Below, piece by piece: positions 1 through 7,884 of a stretch of DNA of 64,000 bases; within the stretch, counting starts at the first letter, position 1, and each line of letters begins with the position of its first letter. Position numbers and translations under genes: made by a program. The notes below the pieces were generated by a model. That model did no database searches and was not told where the DNA came from. It saw only the letters and a program-made list of their open reading frames with translations. The stretch comes from Alteromonas sp. IB21 (lineage in GTDB: Bacteria > Pseudomonadota > Gammaproteobacteria > Enterobacterales > Alteromonadaceae): contig NZ_JAEFCD010000019.1 in NCBI RefSeq assembly GCF_016405965.1, forward strand, positions 27,314-91,313, in the 5' to 3' direction.

Positions 1-986
1 AAAACGGCACGGCGAAATTGCAGCTGTCCAGCCGCTGGCGATTTACACAACTGACGGCTAGCTTTAATTAAATCAATGTAATCTAAACTTGGCGCTCTAA
101 AGTCAGCATCCAGTAGCCCGCAAGCGCTGTGCATATGCAGGCGACCTGAACTGCGATTGCCGCTTAAATTGGTCTGCTCCGTGACATAATCAAAACGCTT
201 CAGCGCCAACCAAGCAACCGCACTGCTGGTAGTCGGTGCTTCAATGAGTTGCCATTGCGGTGGTTGACACTTAACAAGTTCGGCCATTTGTAAATAAACC
301 GCCTCGCACAAACCTTCTTCATGGCCGAGTGCGAGATTTTTAGAGGTAAACTTAATCAGCCAAGCCTCATCTCCTGGCTTTGCAAAGGCTCGGCATTGGT
401 TAGTTTCTCCAGCAGGCATATAAATCTGTGCCTTTGGTCTTGCCCCACCCGAACTCCCTCCGGCGACTAATGCGGCCAAAACCTGTTGAGTATGCCCATC
501 TAACTCATCTTGGTTGTCGTCCATATACTCTGACATTGAAGCATCGAACAGCGTTTGCGCTTCTAAGCCTAAAATAGCTAAATCAATGTCAGCGTTCGTC
601 GTGGCTGAAAACTCAGACACCGGAGAAAAAGACAGCGCTCCCATGCCTTTATCACCAACAAAAGCCAGCCGGTCCATCGCCGTTAATTGATTAGGCAAAA
701 TGCCCTGTTGCCGGAAAATACGATCTTGCAACAGCATGCCCCAGCCATCGGGTAAACAATCTCCAAATACCCCATGTACTCCTTGATGAGGCGCTTTAGG
801 TGCGGCTTGAACTTGCGCGTTCGCATGCAAGGTAAAAGGTGATAAGTTGCCAAACTGCTGCAAATAACTGTCTGCATACTGGAAAAAAACACCTTGGCGA
901 TTCTGCGCCAAGACCCCTACAGCAACCTGCTCACCTGAGCTTAGCGTTCGAGTAACATTAAGCTTCTGAATGGGTTTAAAACTCAT
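1..986 (-). CDS. HipA-like serine/threonine kinase toxin, C-terminus cut by window edge
   Basis: About 328 codons are visible. The start is an ATG at 984-986 that overlaps the end of the upstream antitoxin gene. The N-terminal ~100 residues look like the HipA N-terminal (Couple_hipA) domain, with a GVFGDCLPDGWG stretch typical of HipA/YjjJ-type proteins. A glycine-rich SSGGARPKA loop follows, matching the phosphate-binding and autophosphorylation loop of HipA kinases, and then WLIKF, the lysine strand that binds ATP. In the family these enzymes phosphorylate translation factors or aminoacyl-tRNA synthetases; the substrate here cannot be told. The catalytic Asp region lies beyond the window, so integrity of the gene is unknown. 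It is the second gene of a two-gene operon with the HTH antitoxin. Confidence 0.85.
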   Translation of the reverse strand, partial: MSFKPIQKLNVTRTLSSGEQVAVGVLAQNRQGVFFQYADSYLQQFGNLSPFTLHANAQVQAAPKAPHQGVHGVFGDCLPDGWGMLLQDRIFRQQGILPNQLTAMDRLAFVGDKGMGALSFSPVSEFSATTNADIDLAILGLEAQTLFDASMSEYMDDNQDELDGHTQQVLAALVAGGSSGGARPKAQIYMPAGETNQCRAFAKPGDEAWLIKFTSKNLALGHEEGLCEAVYLQMAELVKCQPPQWQLIEAPTTSSAVAWLALKRFDYVTEQTNLSGNRSSGRLHMHSACGLLDADFRAPSLDYIDLIKASRQLCKSPAAGQLQFRRAV

Positions 987-1266
987 CTTTTAGCACCTCA
1001 TCAATACTCGTGGGTATAGCAGCACGCTCTTTGCTAGGTTGTGTGAGCTGATAAAGCCTATCTAGCGAATCAAGTGTTTGCCAAAGCAACAGCAATTGGC
1101 GAAATGAAATTTGCCCGGTCAGCTCAAATTTCTTGATGGTGGACGCAGGCACGCAGCTTCGCTCTGCCAGCGCAGCGCGTGACAGCTTTGCCTGCTTTCG
1201 TAACTCTCGTAAATAAGCCGCATAGGCTTGGCTTACTTCGGTATCATCAAGTAAGGTAAAATTCAT
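976..1266 (-). CDS. HipB-like XRE-family helix-turn-helix antitoxin
   Basis: A 96-residue protein starting MNFTLLDD. An in-frame upstream ATG at 1306-1308 exists but lies upstream of the -10 element, so I prefer the start at 1266. Residues ~15-70 form an XRE/Cro helix-turn-helix (LSRAALAERSCVPASTIKKFE). The gene overlaps the hipA-like start by 11 bp, which suggests translational coupling. By analogy with HipB it should neutralise the kinase and repress its own promoter; the inverted repeats immediately upstream fit this. Function as antitoxin is inference from operon layout. Confidence 0.8.
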   Translation of the reverse strand: MNFTLLDDTEVSQAYAAYLRELRKQAKLSRAALAERSCVPASTIKKFELTGQISFRQLLLLWQTLDSLDRLYQLTQPSKERAAIPTSIDEVLKDEF

Positions 1267-1280
1267 CCGCAAAGACCAAA

Positions 1281-1349
1281 TGGATACAGTTATGTCCATT
1301 ATAGCCAAATAAAACAGAAATTGGGTACTATTGTATCCTCTAACGGATG
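1281..1349 (-). promoter_or_regulatory. hipBA promoter with candidate HipB operators
   Basis: On the minus strand a TATAAT -10 element lies at 1298-1303. An 18-bp imperfect palindrome TGGATACAGTTATGTCCA at 1281-1298 abuts it on the downstream side, where a repressor would block initiation. A second element, TATCC-N6-GGATG, lies at 1334-1349 upstream of the -35 area; it resembles the TATCC-N8-GGATA operator known for E. coli HipB but has a 6-bp spacer. The two centres are about 52 bp apart. No good -35 match was seen. Confidence 0.55.
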
Positions 1350-1473
1350 AGGTGTTGAAAAATCACTCGATAAAGCCCTTCAAAACTGCTATGTTTTAGC
1401 TCTAACAGCAGCATAAAAACGGCACTGTTTTTCCATTGCTAACCACTAAGATTTAGTAAAAGCCATAAGCAAG

Positions 1474-1494
1474 TGGTGGGCAGTTTGGTGGGCA
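1474..1494 (+). repeat. Two direct copies of TGGTGGGCA, 12 bp apart
   Basis: TGGTGGGCA occurs at 1474-1482 and again at 1486-1494. Short GTGGGC-type direct repeats like these are often seen as arm-type binding sites beside tyrosine integrase genes, but no integrase is present in the window, so the island-end reading is only a suggestion. Confidence 0.4.
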
Positions 1495-1627
1495 AACAGG
1501 CATTTTTGAACGGTTTCTTTTCGGTAAATCATTGAGTTTGTTAGGATCTAGGCCGCTACTCAATGAGCAGATCCAGAATATAGAGTAAGTTATCGATGTA
1601 CAGATAAGTCATCTAACAATGACATAG

Positions 1628-1662
1628 AGCTCTGGTGCCCATTGATTAGTCCAGAGCTTTTT
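1628..1662 (+). terminator. Intrinsic terminator, orphan
   Basis: AGCTCTGG (1628-1635) pairs with CCAGAGCT (1651-1658) across a 15-nt loop and is followed by a T-run to 1662. No coding gene on the plus strand ends shortly before it, so it may end a small RNA or be the remnant of a lost gene. Confidence 0.6.
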
Positions 1663-1792
1663 CCCCGCCATATTTTGATTTTTTATATCAGTATTTTTAT
1701 CAGCAGTGACCTTACGTATTAGTTAGGTCCAGCATTTCTATCTTAATTTACTTTGCGAAAACGCACTAAAGCCCAGCGAGTTACCCTCTTTA

Positions 1793-1848
1793 AGAAAGCG
1801 CTTTCTATTTCCAATACATATTCTAATGAATTTAGGAAACCGCTTTCC
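1793..1848 (+). promoter_or_regulatory. Tandem LacI/GalR-family operators
   Basis: A perfect 14-bp palindrome AGAAAGCGCTTTCT (1793-1806) and a near-palindrome GGAAACCGCTTTCC (1835-1848, one mismatch) have the central CG and AAA/TTT arms typical of LacI-family operators. Their centres are 42 bp apart, four helical turns, so the same face of the DNA would be bound. They lie ~200 bp upstream of the LacI-type gene, which suggests autoregulation or a lost divergent target gene. Confidence 0.7.
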
Positions 1849-2047
1849 CAAAGACAAGGCAGCATTTCATAGAGGATAAGATATTGAATAGAAATATGTT
1901 TTCTAATTTTTTTATAACGAAGCGGTTACGCTCACGTTCTAGACATTGCCCCTTATCTTGAAGATCCTACGTAGTAAATAAGCAGTTATGCCGTCATAAT
2001 AAACATTGGACGCAATGCATTTAGCTACAATAACGGGGTGTTATCAC

Positions 2048-3043
2048 GTGCCTACTATTTACGAAGTTGCCGAAAAGGCGGGCGTTTCTTTATCTACAGT
2101 ATCCCGTGTTTTAAATGGGAAGGCTTCGGTAAATAAAGCGTTGAAGGAGCGGGTGGACCAAGCGATTAAAGAACTGAACTACCGTCCAAACTCTGTAGCA
2201 CGTTCGCTAGCGAACAGTAGAACAGACAGCGTTGGCTTACTTGTCCCAGAACTTAACGTGCCATTTTACGGCGATCTTATGCAGGCTGTTGAATCCACAT
2301 TACGCGCACATGATAAACATGTCATCATGACGGCAGGGCGCAACTGCCTAGAAACCGAGAAAGATGCCGTAGACTTCCTGATAAGCCGGAACTGCGACGC
2401 GTTGATTATGTATTCAGAGTCATTAACTGATGACTACCTTCTAAATTTAAATCAGACCAAACTGCCTATCTCGTTAGTAAATAGAAATGTTGATGGACTT
2501 CCTGAGGCGTGTTTCACGTTAGATAACGAAAAAGGAGGGTATTTAGCAACTCGACATTTACTTGAATTGGGTCATAAAAATATTGCTTACATATCAGGCC
2601 CTAATAATAAAGTAGATGCTTGTCTACGGTTAAAAGGGCACAAGCGAGCACTTATTGAGGCAGGAATAGTTGGAAACCCACAACTCATATTTAACGGTGA
2701 TTATTCCGAAGAAGATGGAGCGATTGGTCTGTTAGAGTTAATGGCACGCGACTTACCTTTTTCTGCACTTGTCTGTGCGAATGATTGGATGGCGTCGGGC
2801 GCCATTAGCTGTGCAAGAGAGTTAGGAATGAGTCTTCCACAGGACCTATCTATCGTAGGTTTCGATGACATCGTTTTTGCACATCACGTCTTTCCGAGAT
2901 TAACTACGGTAAGTAACCCTGTCGCTGATATAGCGGAGATGTCTGCCAGATATATTTTAAATAAAGTGTATGGACAAACTAATATAGTCCAGCAGTGTTT
3001 TGAGCCATCACTGGTCGTTAGGGAATCTACAATAAACTTTTAA
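2048..3043 (+). CDS. LacI-family transcriptional regulator
   Basis: A 331-residue protein from a GTG start at 2048, preceded by GGGGTG at suitable spacing. It begins MPTIYEVAEKAGVSLSTVSR, the canonical LacI helix-turn-helix, followed by the hinge helix region (NYRPNSVARSLA). Residues ~60-331 form a periplasmic-binding-protein-like sensor domain. An in-frame ATG at 2006 would add 14 residues before the HTH that the family lacks. The effector is probably a sugar, but no transport or catabolic genes are adjacent on either side, so the regulon is unknown. The two palindromes at 1793-1848 are its likely operators. Confidence 0.88.
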   Translation: MPTIYEVAEKAGVSLSTVSRVLNGKASVNKALKERVDQAIKELNYRPNSVARSLANSRTDSVGLLVPELNVPFYGDLMQAVESTLRAHDKHVIMTAGRNCLETEKDAVDFLISRNCDALIMYSESLTDDYLLNLNQTKLPISLVNRNVDGLPEACFTLDNEKGGYLATRHLLELGHKNIAYISGPNNKVDACLRLKGHKRALIEAGIVGNPQLIFNGDYSEEDGAIGLLELMARDLPFSALVCANDWMASGAISCARELGMSLPQDLSIVGFDDIVFAHHVFPRLTTVSNPVADIAEMSARYILNKVYGQTNIVQQCFEPSLVVRESTINF

Positions 3044-3191
3044 TGTTAATATCTCGTGATGAGATATCTCGTCGTTGAGGCGGCACTGTTTATACGAGAA
3101 TTTGGTGCTGCATTGTCATATCTTAGTTAAGCGAAGTGCTCGTACATGTTACATAAACCCGTTTTTGCGAATTGCTCGCCGTTATGGACGT

Positions 3192-3207
3192 TGTTTCATG
3201 TGAAACA
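3192..3207. other. parS-like centromere site
   Basis: TGTTTCATGTGAAACA differs by one base from the parS consensus TGTTTCACGTGAAACA bound by chromosomal ParB. The change falls on one of the two central bases, so the symmetric 7-bp arms are intact. It lies about 19 kb to the left of oriC, while two other parS sites lie 11 kb to its right. Confidence 0.6.
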
Positions 3208-3239
3208 TGAAGTATGAAGTATGAAGTATGAAGTATGAA
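3207..3239 (+). repeat. Tandem repeat of ATGAAGT, 4.7 copies
   Basis: Four full heptamers ATGAAGT run from 3207 to 3234, followed by ATGAA. It starts on the last base of the parS-like site. Such a short array is prone to slippage and copy-number variation between strains. Confidence 0.85.
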
Positions 3240-3361
3240 CCAGACTAACTCACTTATGACCAGCCGCCTGTAAAATTACTGAGCGTGTCATATGCGGTGG
3301 ACTTTACGTTATGTCTTAAAAGACACTGACAATAACAGTGATATATTACTGAGGAATAAAA

Positions 3362-3826
3362 ATGAAACACTTGATGGCAACGGTTATTTTGGTGATGTCA
3401 TGGTCGGCTATCGCGAACGATGATCGTAAGTCTGTTGATGACGTTCTTAATTCCTTACACGAGACCGCCTCTGTTGCCAGCTTCGACCGCTATTTTGCAC
3501 TTTATGATGAAAGTGCTGTGTTCATTGGTACAGATGCGTCTGAAGTGTGGAGTAAAGAAGCGTTTGAAGCCTATGCGAAACCCCATTTTGACAAAGGTCA
3601 CGGCTGGACTTATCTTCCAAAGGAAAGGCATGTATATTTTTCCCCAGATAAAGACGTAGCCTGGTTTGACGAGCTTCTCGATAATGAAAAACTCGGTGAA
3701 ACACGAGGTACGGGAGTGTTAATTAAGAAAGCTGGCCGTTGGAAAGTAACCCAATATCACTTGACCATTCCCATCCCAAACGAAATTGCAGGTGAAGTAG
3801 CAGCAAAAATTAAAGCAATGAAATGA
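3362..3826 (+). CDS. Secreted NTF2-like / SnoaL-like domain protein
   Basis: A 154-residue protein with an N-terminal signal peptide (MKHLMATVILVMSWSAIAN). The rest fits the small cone-shaped NTF2-like fold of DUF4440/SnoaL_3 proteins: a helix with FDRYFALYDESAVFIG, then DASEVWSKEAFEAY and a C-terminal beta sheet ending GRWKVTQYHLTIP. Relatives are often annotated only as nuclear transport factor 2 family. Exported location is predicted from the signal peptide; substrate or role is unknown. A bidirectional terminator follows at once. Confidence 0.75.
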   Translation: MKHLMATVILVMSWSAIANDDRKSVDDVLNSLHETASVASFDRYFALYDESAVFIGTDASEVWSKEAFEAYAKPHFDKGHGWTYLPKERHVYFSPDKDVAWFDELLDNEKLGETRGTGVLIKKAGRWKVTQYHLTIPIPNEIAGEVAAKIKAMK

Positions 3827-3827
3827 T

Positions 3828-3850
3828 AAAAGCCCCTTAAAAGGGGCTTT
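3828..3850. terminator. Bidirectional intrinsic terminator
   Basis: AAAAGCCCCTT and AAGGGGCTTT form a GC-rich stem between two convergent genes, with T-runs on both strands. It ends the NTF2-like gene and probably the OmpA-like lipoprotein gene. Confidence 0.85.
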
Positions 3851-3873
3851 ACTGTTCACATATAACCAACTAT

Positions 3874-4515
3874 TTATGTATTCGACTGCGTCAGAGGCTG
3901 AATTTCCATTTCAACACGACGGTTCATTGAACGGTTAGCTGAGCTATTATTCGGTACTTTCGGTGCGTATTCACCCATACCCACCGTTGTGATACGAGTA
4001 GGATTTACCGAGTAGTTAATCAACAGATTTTTAACGGCACCAGCACGACGCTCAGATAGGGACTGATTGTACTGCTCGGACCCCGTATCGTCAGTATGAC
4101 CTTTAATCATTAATACGGTTTTTTCGTAGTTATTAACCACTTTCGCTACGTCCTGAAGTACAGGATTGAAGTTTGGACTGATACTAGAGCTGTCGGTAGC
4201 AAAGGTTATATCTCCCGGCATGATAAGGCGTAGGTTGTCACCTTCGCGTACTACTTGAACACCAGTGTCAGAAAGCTCACTTCTGAGTTCCTCTTCCTGC
4301 TTATCCATATAGTTACCAATTGCGCCACCAGCGATTGCACCCACGGCAGCACCCCAAGCATAACGACTTTTATCATTATCGCCCGTTGCTTTACCAAGTA
4401 GTGCACCAACTACAGCACCAATTGCAGCGCCTTTTTGTGTATTGTTCGGATCCGTCGCACAGCCTGCAACCGTTAAAGATGCAGCAATTAAACTTATAGC
4501 GAGAGTCTTTTTCAT
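3874..4515 (-). CDS. OmpA-family lipoprotein with glycine-zipper segment (YiaD-like)
   Basis: 213 residues. The signal peptide ends in a lipobox with Cys19 (LTVAGC). Residues ~28-70 are rich in GAxxGAxxG repeats, a glycine-zipper membrane segment. Residues ~100-205 are an OmpA C-terminal peptidoglycan-binding domain, with the family signature around GHTDDTGSEQYNQSLSERRA and NRRVEMEI. It probably sits in the outer membrane and anchors it to peptidoglycan. The best-known relative with this architecture is E. coli YiaD. It is a single gene, with its own upstream region of nearly 400 bp. Confidence 0.85.
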   Translation of the reverse strand: MKKTLAISLIAASLTVAGCATDPNNTQKGAAIGAVVGALLGKATGDNDKSRYAWGAAVGAIAGGAIGNYMDKQEEELRSELSDTGVQVVREGDNLRLIMPGDITFATDSSSISPNFNPVLQDVAKVVNNYEKTVLMIKGHTDDTGSEQYNQSLSERRAGAVKNLLINYSVNPTRITTVGMGEYAPKVPNNSSANRSMNRRVEMEIQPLTQSNT

Positions 4516-4899
4516 AACGTCCTCTTCTCTAATTTAAAAGCTCAAAAATGAAGGATTTTCTATTACAACAACATCATCAAGAGCTCTATTTTAAAAATGT
4601 TTTAATAACCTTTAATTAAGCTAAAGCAGCAAAAAGTGTTCCACTCCCCTTAAGCGATGTGTGACGTTTCAATTTGATAGGAACCACACAGGCTAATACT
4701 TTTTGGAATTTTATTTTATAAAACAACAGTGAAAGAATAGATTTGGATATTCTATCTGGGCGATATAATAGAATGTTTAACCTGAACACACGCTAAACAA
4801 ACTGGGGAAATAGCAAAGAATCATAGATAAGGGGGCTAAATAAGCTAACTCAATTTATGTAAATCCTACAATTCGTTGCTAAAAAGCAACGAATTACGA
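4516..4899. other. Intergenic region, little recognisable
   Basis: The left part must hold the promoter of the OmpA-like lipoprotein gene. A plus-strand TATAAT at ~4765 with TTTGGA 16 bp upstream could be a promoter facing an empty stretch. An 11-bp perfect stem (AATTCGTTGCT / AGCAACGAATT, 4870-4895) sits at the end of the HD-GYP gene but lacks a strong T-run on either strand. Confidence 0.45.
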
Positions 4900-6102
4900 T
4901 TACCCTATAGAAACTGAGCGTTCAAAAAATCCATTCACATCAATTTTATAATCAGACGCTATGACTGCTTTTACTATATTCACGGTTTTATCCACTGAAA
5001 GGTCGATATCTCTTGGTGTTAAATAATGACTATTGCGAACTGAATAGAACACTTTGACTACCGGAGTGAGCGGAGAATCCTTCTGCTCTAAAACCATGGC
5101 AAGCCTCTCATTTGAGAGCAACACAAGACTTCCCACAGGGTAAACTCCTAAGCACATAATAAATTGCTGAACTAGCGCTTTATCAAGCCGCGAAGGAGCA
5201 TCACTCATCAAAATTGAAAATGCTTTTTGACTAGACATACCTGGCTTGTAAACACGATCAGCGGTAAGTGCGTCATACATATCTGCAATTGCCAGCATTC
5301 GGCCCGCTTTACTGATTGCATCGCCTTTTTTGCCCGCAGGGTAACCCAAACCGTCTAACCTTTCGTGGTGCTCACTAATAGCTCGAACAAGCGGTGCAGC
5401 AATATCCATACTTTCAAGGTAATCAACACCATGTTTAACATGCCCCTTCATTACTTCCATCTCGCTTTCAGTTAGACGTCCAGGCTTGTGAAGTATTTCA
5501 TCCGGAATTTTAATTTTACCGAGGTCGTGGAGAAAACCTGCATATGATAAATCTTGCACTTCCTCTTCTGACATCCCTAAATATTTACCAAAATTGGCAA
5601 GCAAAATGGCGACGTTAAGAGAATGCTCTAAGAGATAGTCATCTTTTTCACGAATCTTTGTTAAACAAAGCAGGGCGTCTGGGTTTCTGTCCACAGACTC
5701 TACTAGTTTGTTAGAAAAGGCTTTTGGTATACTGGTATCAAACGGTGTTTCTTTCTGAACGCTTGCAAGCAAGAGCTTTTGTATGTCTTTACCTTGCTGA
5801 TGTAATTTAGACGCTCTTGTCAGTTCTTTTTCTAACGACACTGTCTTAATGGCAGGCAAGGTTTTTTCAGAAGGCTTGTTCTCAGCGCTGTCTGAAGAAG
5901 CCGAAGGAAGGTATTCACTCACATCAAAGCTTTTGTCTGTATCGATGGCAAGCGTTTTCACACCGCGTTTTTTGAGTGCATTTACAACGTCTGTAGAAGT
6001 AACTTTACCTTGGCTTTTAACCGTCAATGTACCTTTCTGTTCAAGTATTTGATGAACAAACATGCCAGGCATTAACTGATCAATCGTAATTTTTTTTATC
6101 AT
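4900..6102 (-). CDS. HD-GYP domain cyclic-di-GMP phosphodiesterase
   Basis: 400 residues. The N-terminal ~130 residues match the DUF3391 region common in this family (starting KKITIDQLMPGMFV). The HD-GYP domain covers ~155-320: the HD metal pair is H192-D193 (LHDLGKIKIPDE), then HHERLDGLGYP with GYP at 253-255. These residues are the catalytic hallmarks, so the enzyme is probably active in hydrolysing cyclic di-GMP and lowering its level in the cytoplasm. No sensor or transmembrane segment is present. The downstream hairpin at 4870-4895 may end the transcript. Confidence 0.92.
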   Translation of the reverse strand: MIKKITIDQLMPGMFVHQILEQKGTLTVKSQGKVTSTDVVNALKKRGVKTLAIDTDKSFDVSEYLPSASSDSAENKPSEKTLPAIKTVSLEKELTRASKLHQQGKDIQKLLLASVQKETPFDTSIPKAFSNKLVESVDRNPDALLCLTKIREKDDYLLEHSLNVAILLANFGKYLGMSEEEVQDLSYAGFLHDLGKIKIPDEILHKPGRLTESEMEVMKGHVKHGVDYLESMDIAAPLVRAISEHHERLDGLGYPAGKKGDAISKAGRMLAIADMYDALTADRVYKPGMSSQKAFSILMSDAPSRLDKALVQQFIMCLGVYPVGSLVLLSNERLAMVLEQKDSPLTPVVKVFYSVRNSHYLTPRDIDLSVDKTVNIVKAVIASDYKIDVNGFFERSVSIG

Positions 6103-6151
6103 TGTAAACGCAGTTTACCTTTATCTAATTACTCTTTCATATAAAGAGACA

Positions 6152-6490
6152 TTAGTACTTCAACTCAAACAATATAGTGTGTAAATCTGGAGACCAAGCG
6201 AACTTTTTCATATTCACTCGTCCATTCTTCACGTTCACTCCCTCTGAGACTAAACGTATTCTCTGCTCATCAGCACGGGCGGAACCGACAGGGAATGCAA
6301 TTTTACCATCGGCTCTTAGTACTCGGTGCCAATTACAGTCTACTTCAATTTCCTGCAGACACTTCCCCATCATTCTAGCTCTGCCAGGAAGGCCAGATAG
6401 ATCCGCTAAATAACCATAACTGATAACATAGCCTTCAGGTACTAAAGAGAGTGTCTTTTCAACACGCAATATTACTGCTTTATTAACCAT
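6152..6490 (-). CDS. Alkyltransferase-like protein (ATL, YbaZ type)
   Basis: 112 residues with the MGMT C-terminal DNA-binding domain (VPEGYVISYGYLADLSGLPGRARMMG). The reactive-cysteine motif PCHR of O6-alkylguanine transferases is NWHR here, with Trp54 in the position of the cysteine. Proteins with Trp there bind O6-alkylguanine lesions, cannot remove the alkyl group, and hand the site to nucleotide excision repair. That role is known for the family and assumed here. It is adjacent to and divergent from the DTW-domain gene. Confidence 0.9.
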   Translation of the reverse strand: MVNKAVILRVEKTLSLVPEGYVISYGYLADLSGLPGRARMMGKCLQEIEVDCNWHRVLRADGKIAFPVGSARADEQRIRLVSEGVNVKNGRVNMKKFAWSPDLHTILFELKY

Positions 6491-6573
6491 CGTGTATATT
6501 AGTCTAACAGTTAATTACTTATTGTATTTAGAATACTTTACCATTACTAACGTGGGGATTAAAAAGTCAGATT

Positions 6574-7158
6574 ATGCGCCCGTATTGTGCTCGCTGTGCC
6601 TATCCCAGAAATACCTGCATTTGCGACCATATTAAAGAGGTCGACGTGTCTCTTAATATAACGGTCATCCAGCATGATAAAGAAGCTCAACATGCGAAAA
6701 ACACCGTTAAACTGCTCTCTCTGTGTATACCTAATACGCAGGTTGTATTTGCTAGCAACAGTCACGACATGATGGCTTTATCGAAGCAGTGTAGTGATAA
6801 ACACTGTGCGCTTATTTATCCTAACGAAGCGAGTATTGCCATAGAGAATATCCCAGACAGTAGAGCAAACAAAATCAGAACATTATTGCTTATTGATGGA
6901 AGCTGGAAACAAGCATTTGGTATCGTTAAAAAGAACCCTTGGCTAGAAAAACTTCCCGCTTTTCATTTTAGTGACGCCCCGCTTTCAAACTACCTCATTC
7001 GCCACACATCGGTTGATAACGCTCTTTCAACACTTGAGGCTACAGCTTATGCAATTAGCTACCTAGAAAAGACTGATATGAGTGCGCTATATAACGCTCA
7101 GAGCGCGTTGCAGCGAAACTGGCAAGGTCCTTTAGCCCATCGCAGAAAGTTATCATAA
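6574..7158 (+). CDS. DTW-domain tRNA-uridine aminocarboxypropyltransferase
   Basis: 194 residues. The N-terminus carries Cys5, Cys8, Cys15 and Cys17 in the pattern expected for the metal-binding knuckle of DTW proteins. Residues ~27-190 are the SAM-dependent DTW domain. The signature is DGSW (108-111), a Ser for the usual Thr. E. coli TapT, of the same family, makes acp3U at position 47 of tRNA; a similar reaction is expected but the position cannot be inferred from sequence. Confidence 0.85.
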   Translation: MRPYCARCAYPRNTCICDHIKEVDVSLNITVIQHDKEAQHAKNTVKLLSLCIPNTQVVFASNSHDMMALSKQCSDKHCALIYPNEASIAIENIPDSRANKIRTLLLIDGSWKQAFGIVKKNPWLEKLPAFHFSDAPLSNYLIRHTSVDNALSTLEATAYAISYLEKTDMSALYNAQSALQRNWQGPLAHRRKLS

Positions 7159-7176
7159 ACAAGTGCGTAGTTATTG

Positions 7177-7776
7177 CTACGCATCCATAGAAATGAAGCC
7201 TTTTTGGTCTTTTATCAATTGAATCCAGTTTCTAATAGCTGGATACGCAGAAAGGTCAAATCCCCCCTCATGGGCAACATGGGTATAAGCAAACAAGGAA
7301 ATATCCGCAAGACTTATAGTATCCCCCAGTAAGAAAGGCGTTAAGCTAAGTTGATGCTCCATGACGGCAAGCGCTCTATAACCCCCAGCTTGTTTAGCGT
7401 CATACTCAGCTTTTTTTTCAGCAGGAAGCCCTAAATACACGTTTATATATCGAGCAACAGCAATATAGGGCTCATGACTATATTGTTCAAAGAACTGCCA
7501 TTGTAATAGCTGTGCAAATTGATAAGGCGATGAGGGTACAAACGGCGTACTGGAAGCAATGTAATGCATAATTGCATTAGACTCAGATAGCACTCTGCCA
7601 TCATCTAACTCAAGCAAGGGAATCTTGCCATTAGGCGTTTTCTCTAGGAAGGAGGGAAGTCTTGTTTCTCCTTTCATAATATCTACGTCTATCCATTCGC
7701 ACGTCTTACCCAATAAAGATAAAAGCAGCTGAATTTTATAGCAGTTTCCCGAACGTGTATCACCGTATATTCGCAT
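7177..7776 (-). CDS. Glutathione S-transferase family protein
   Basis: 199 residues from the internal ATG at 7774-7776, which has a GAAGGGA-like ribosome site upstream; the longer reading from 7794 would place that site inside the gene. The N-terminal thioredoxin-like domain starts MRIYGDTRSGNCYKIQLLLS, and includes GKIPLLE with the cis-Pro and ESNAIMHYI (glutathione gamma-glutamyl contact Glu-Ser). The C-terminal helical domain follows. Substrate unknown. A short stem (TGCGTAG/CTACGCA, 7164-7183) overlaps the stop codon and may separate it from the convergent DTW gene. Confidence 0.88.
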   Translation of the reverse strand: MRIYGDTRSGNCYKIQLLLSLLGKTCEWIDVDIMKGETRLPSFLEKTPNGKIPLLELDDGRVLSESNAIMHYIASSTPFVPSSPYQFAQLLQWQFFEQYSHEPYIAVARYINVYLGLPAEKKAEYDAKQAGGYRALAVMEHQLSLTPFLLGDTISLADISLFAYTHVAHEGGFDLSAYPAIRNWIQLIKDQKGFISMDA

Positions 7777-7884
7777 GAGAAAGGTTCCCTTCAATGAAAA
7801 ATAAAGAGTCCTACATTTTTACCGTTCGTACAAGAATATACTGAACAGTCAAACGTCATTTAGCGCAATATGTCTGAGCGTTTC

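Larger units (their letters stand above)
1309..2047. other. Intergenic region between hipBA and the lacI-family gene
   Basis: No convincing gene. It holds the hipBA operators, a duplicated TGGTGGGCA motif (1474-1494), a loose inverted repeat TCATTGAG/CTCAATGA near 1530-1567, an intrinsic terminator-like hairpin (1628-1662) with no recognised gene in front of it, and two LacI-type palindromes (1793-1848). The composition and the orphan terminator suggest an island edge or a small RNA, neither proven. Confidence 0.5.
3044..3361. other. Intergenic region with parS-like site and 7-bp tandem repeat
   Basis: A weak hairpin follows the regulator gene (ATATCTC at 3049-3055 pairing with GAGATAT at 3061-3067, no T-run). 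The parS-like site (3192-3207) and the ATGAAGT tandem array (3207-3239) lie in the middle. No further gene was seen. Confidence 0.6.

Noticed and set aside
2510..2519. TGTTTCACGT inside the LacI gene, half of a parS site
   Set aside because: The other half reads TAGATA and does not match; only one arm is present.
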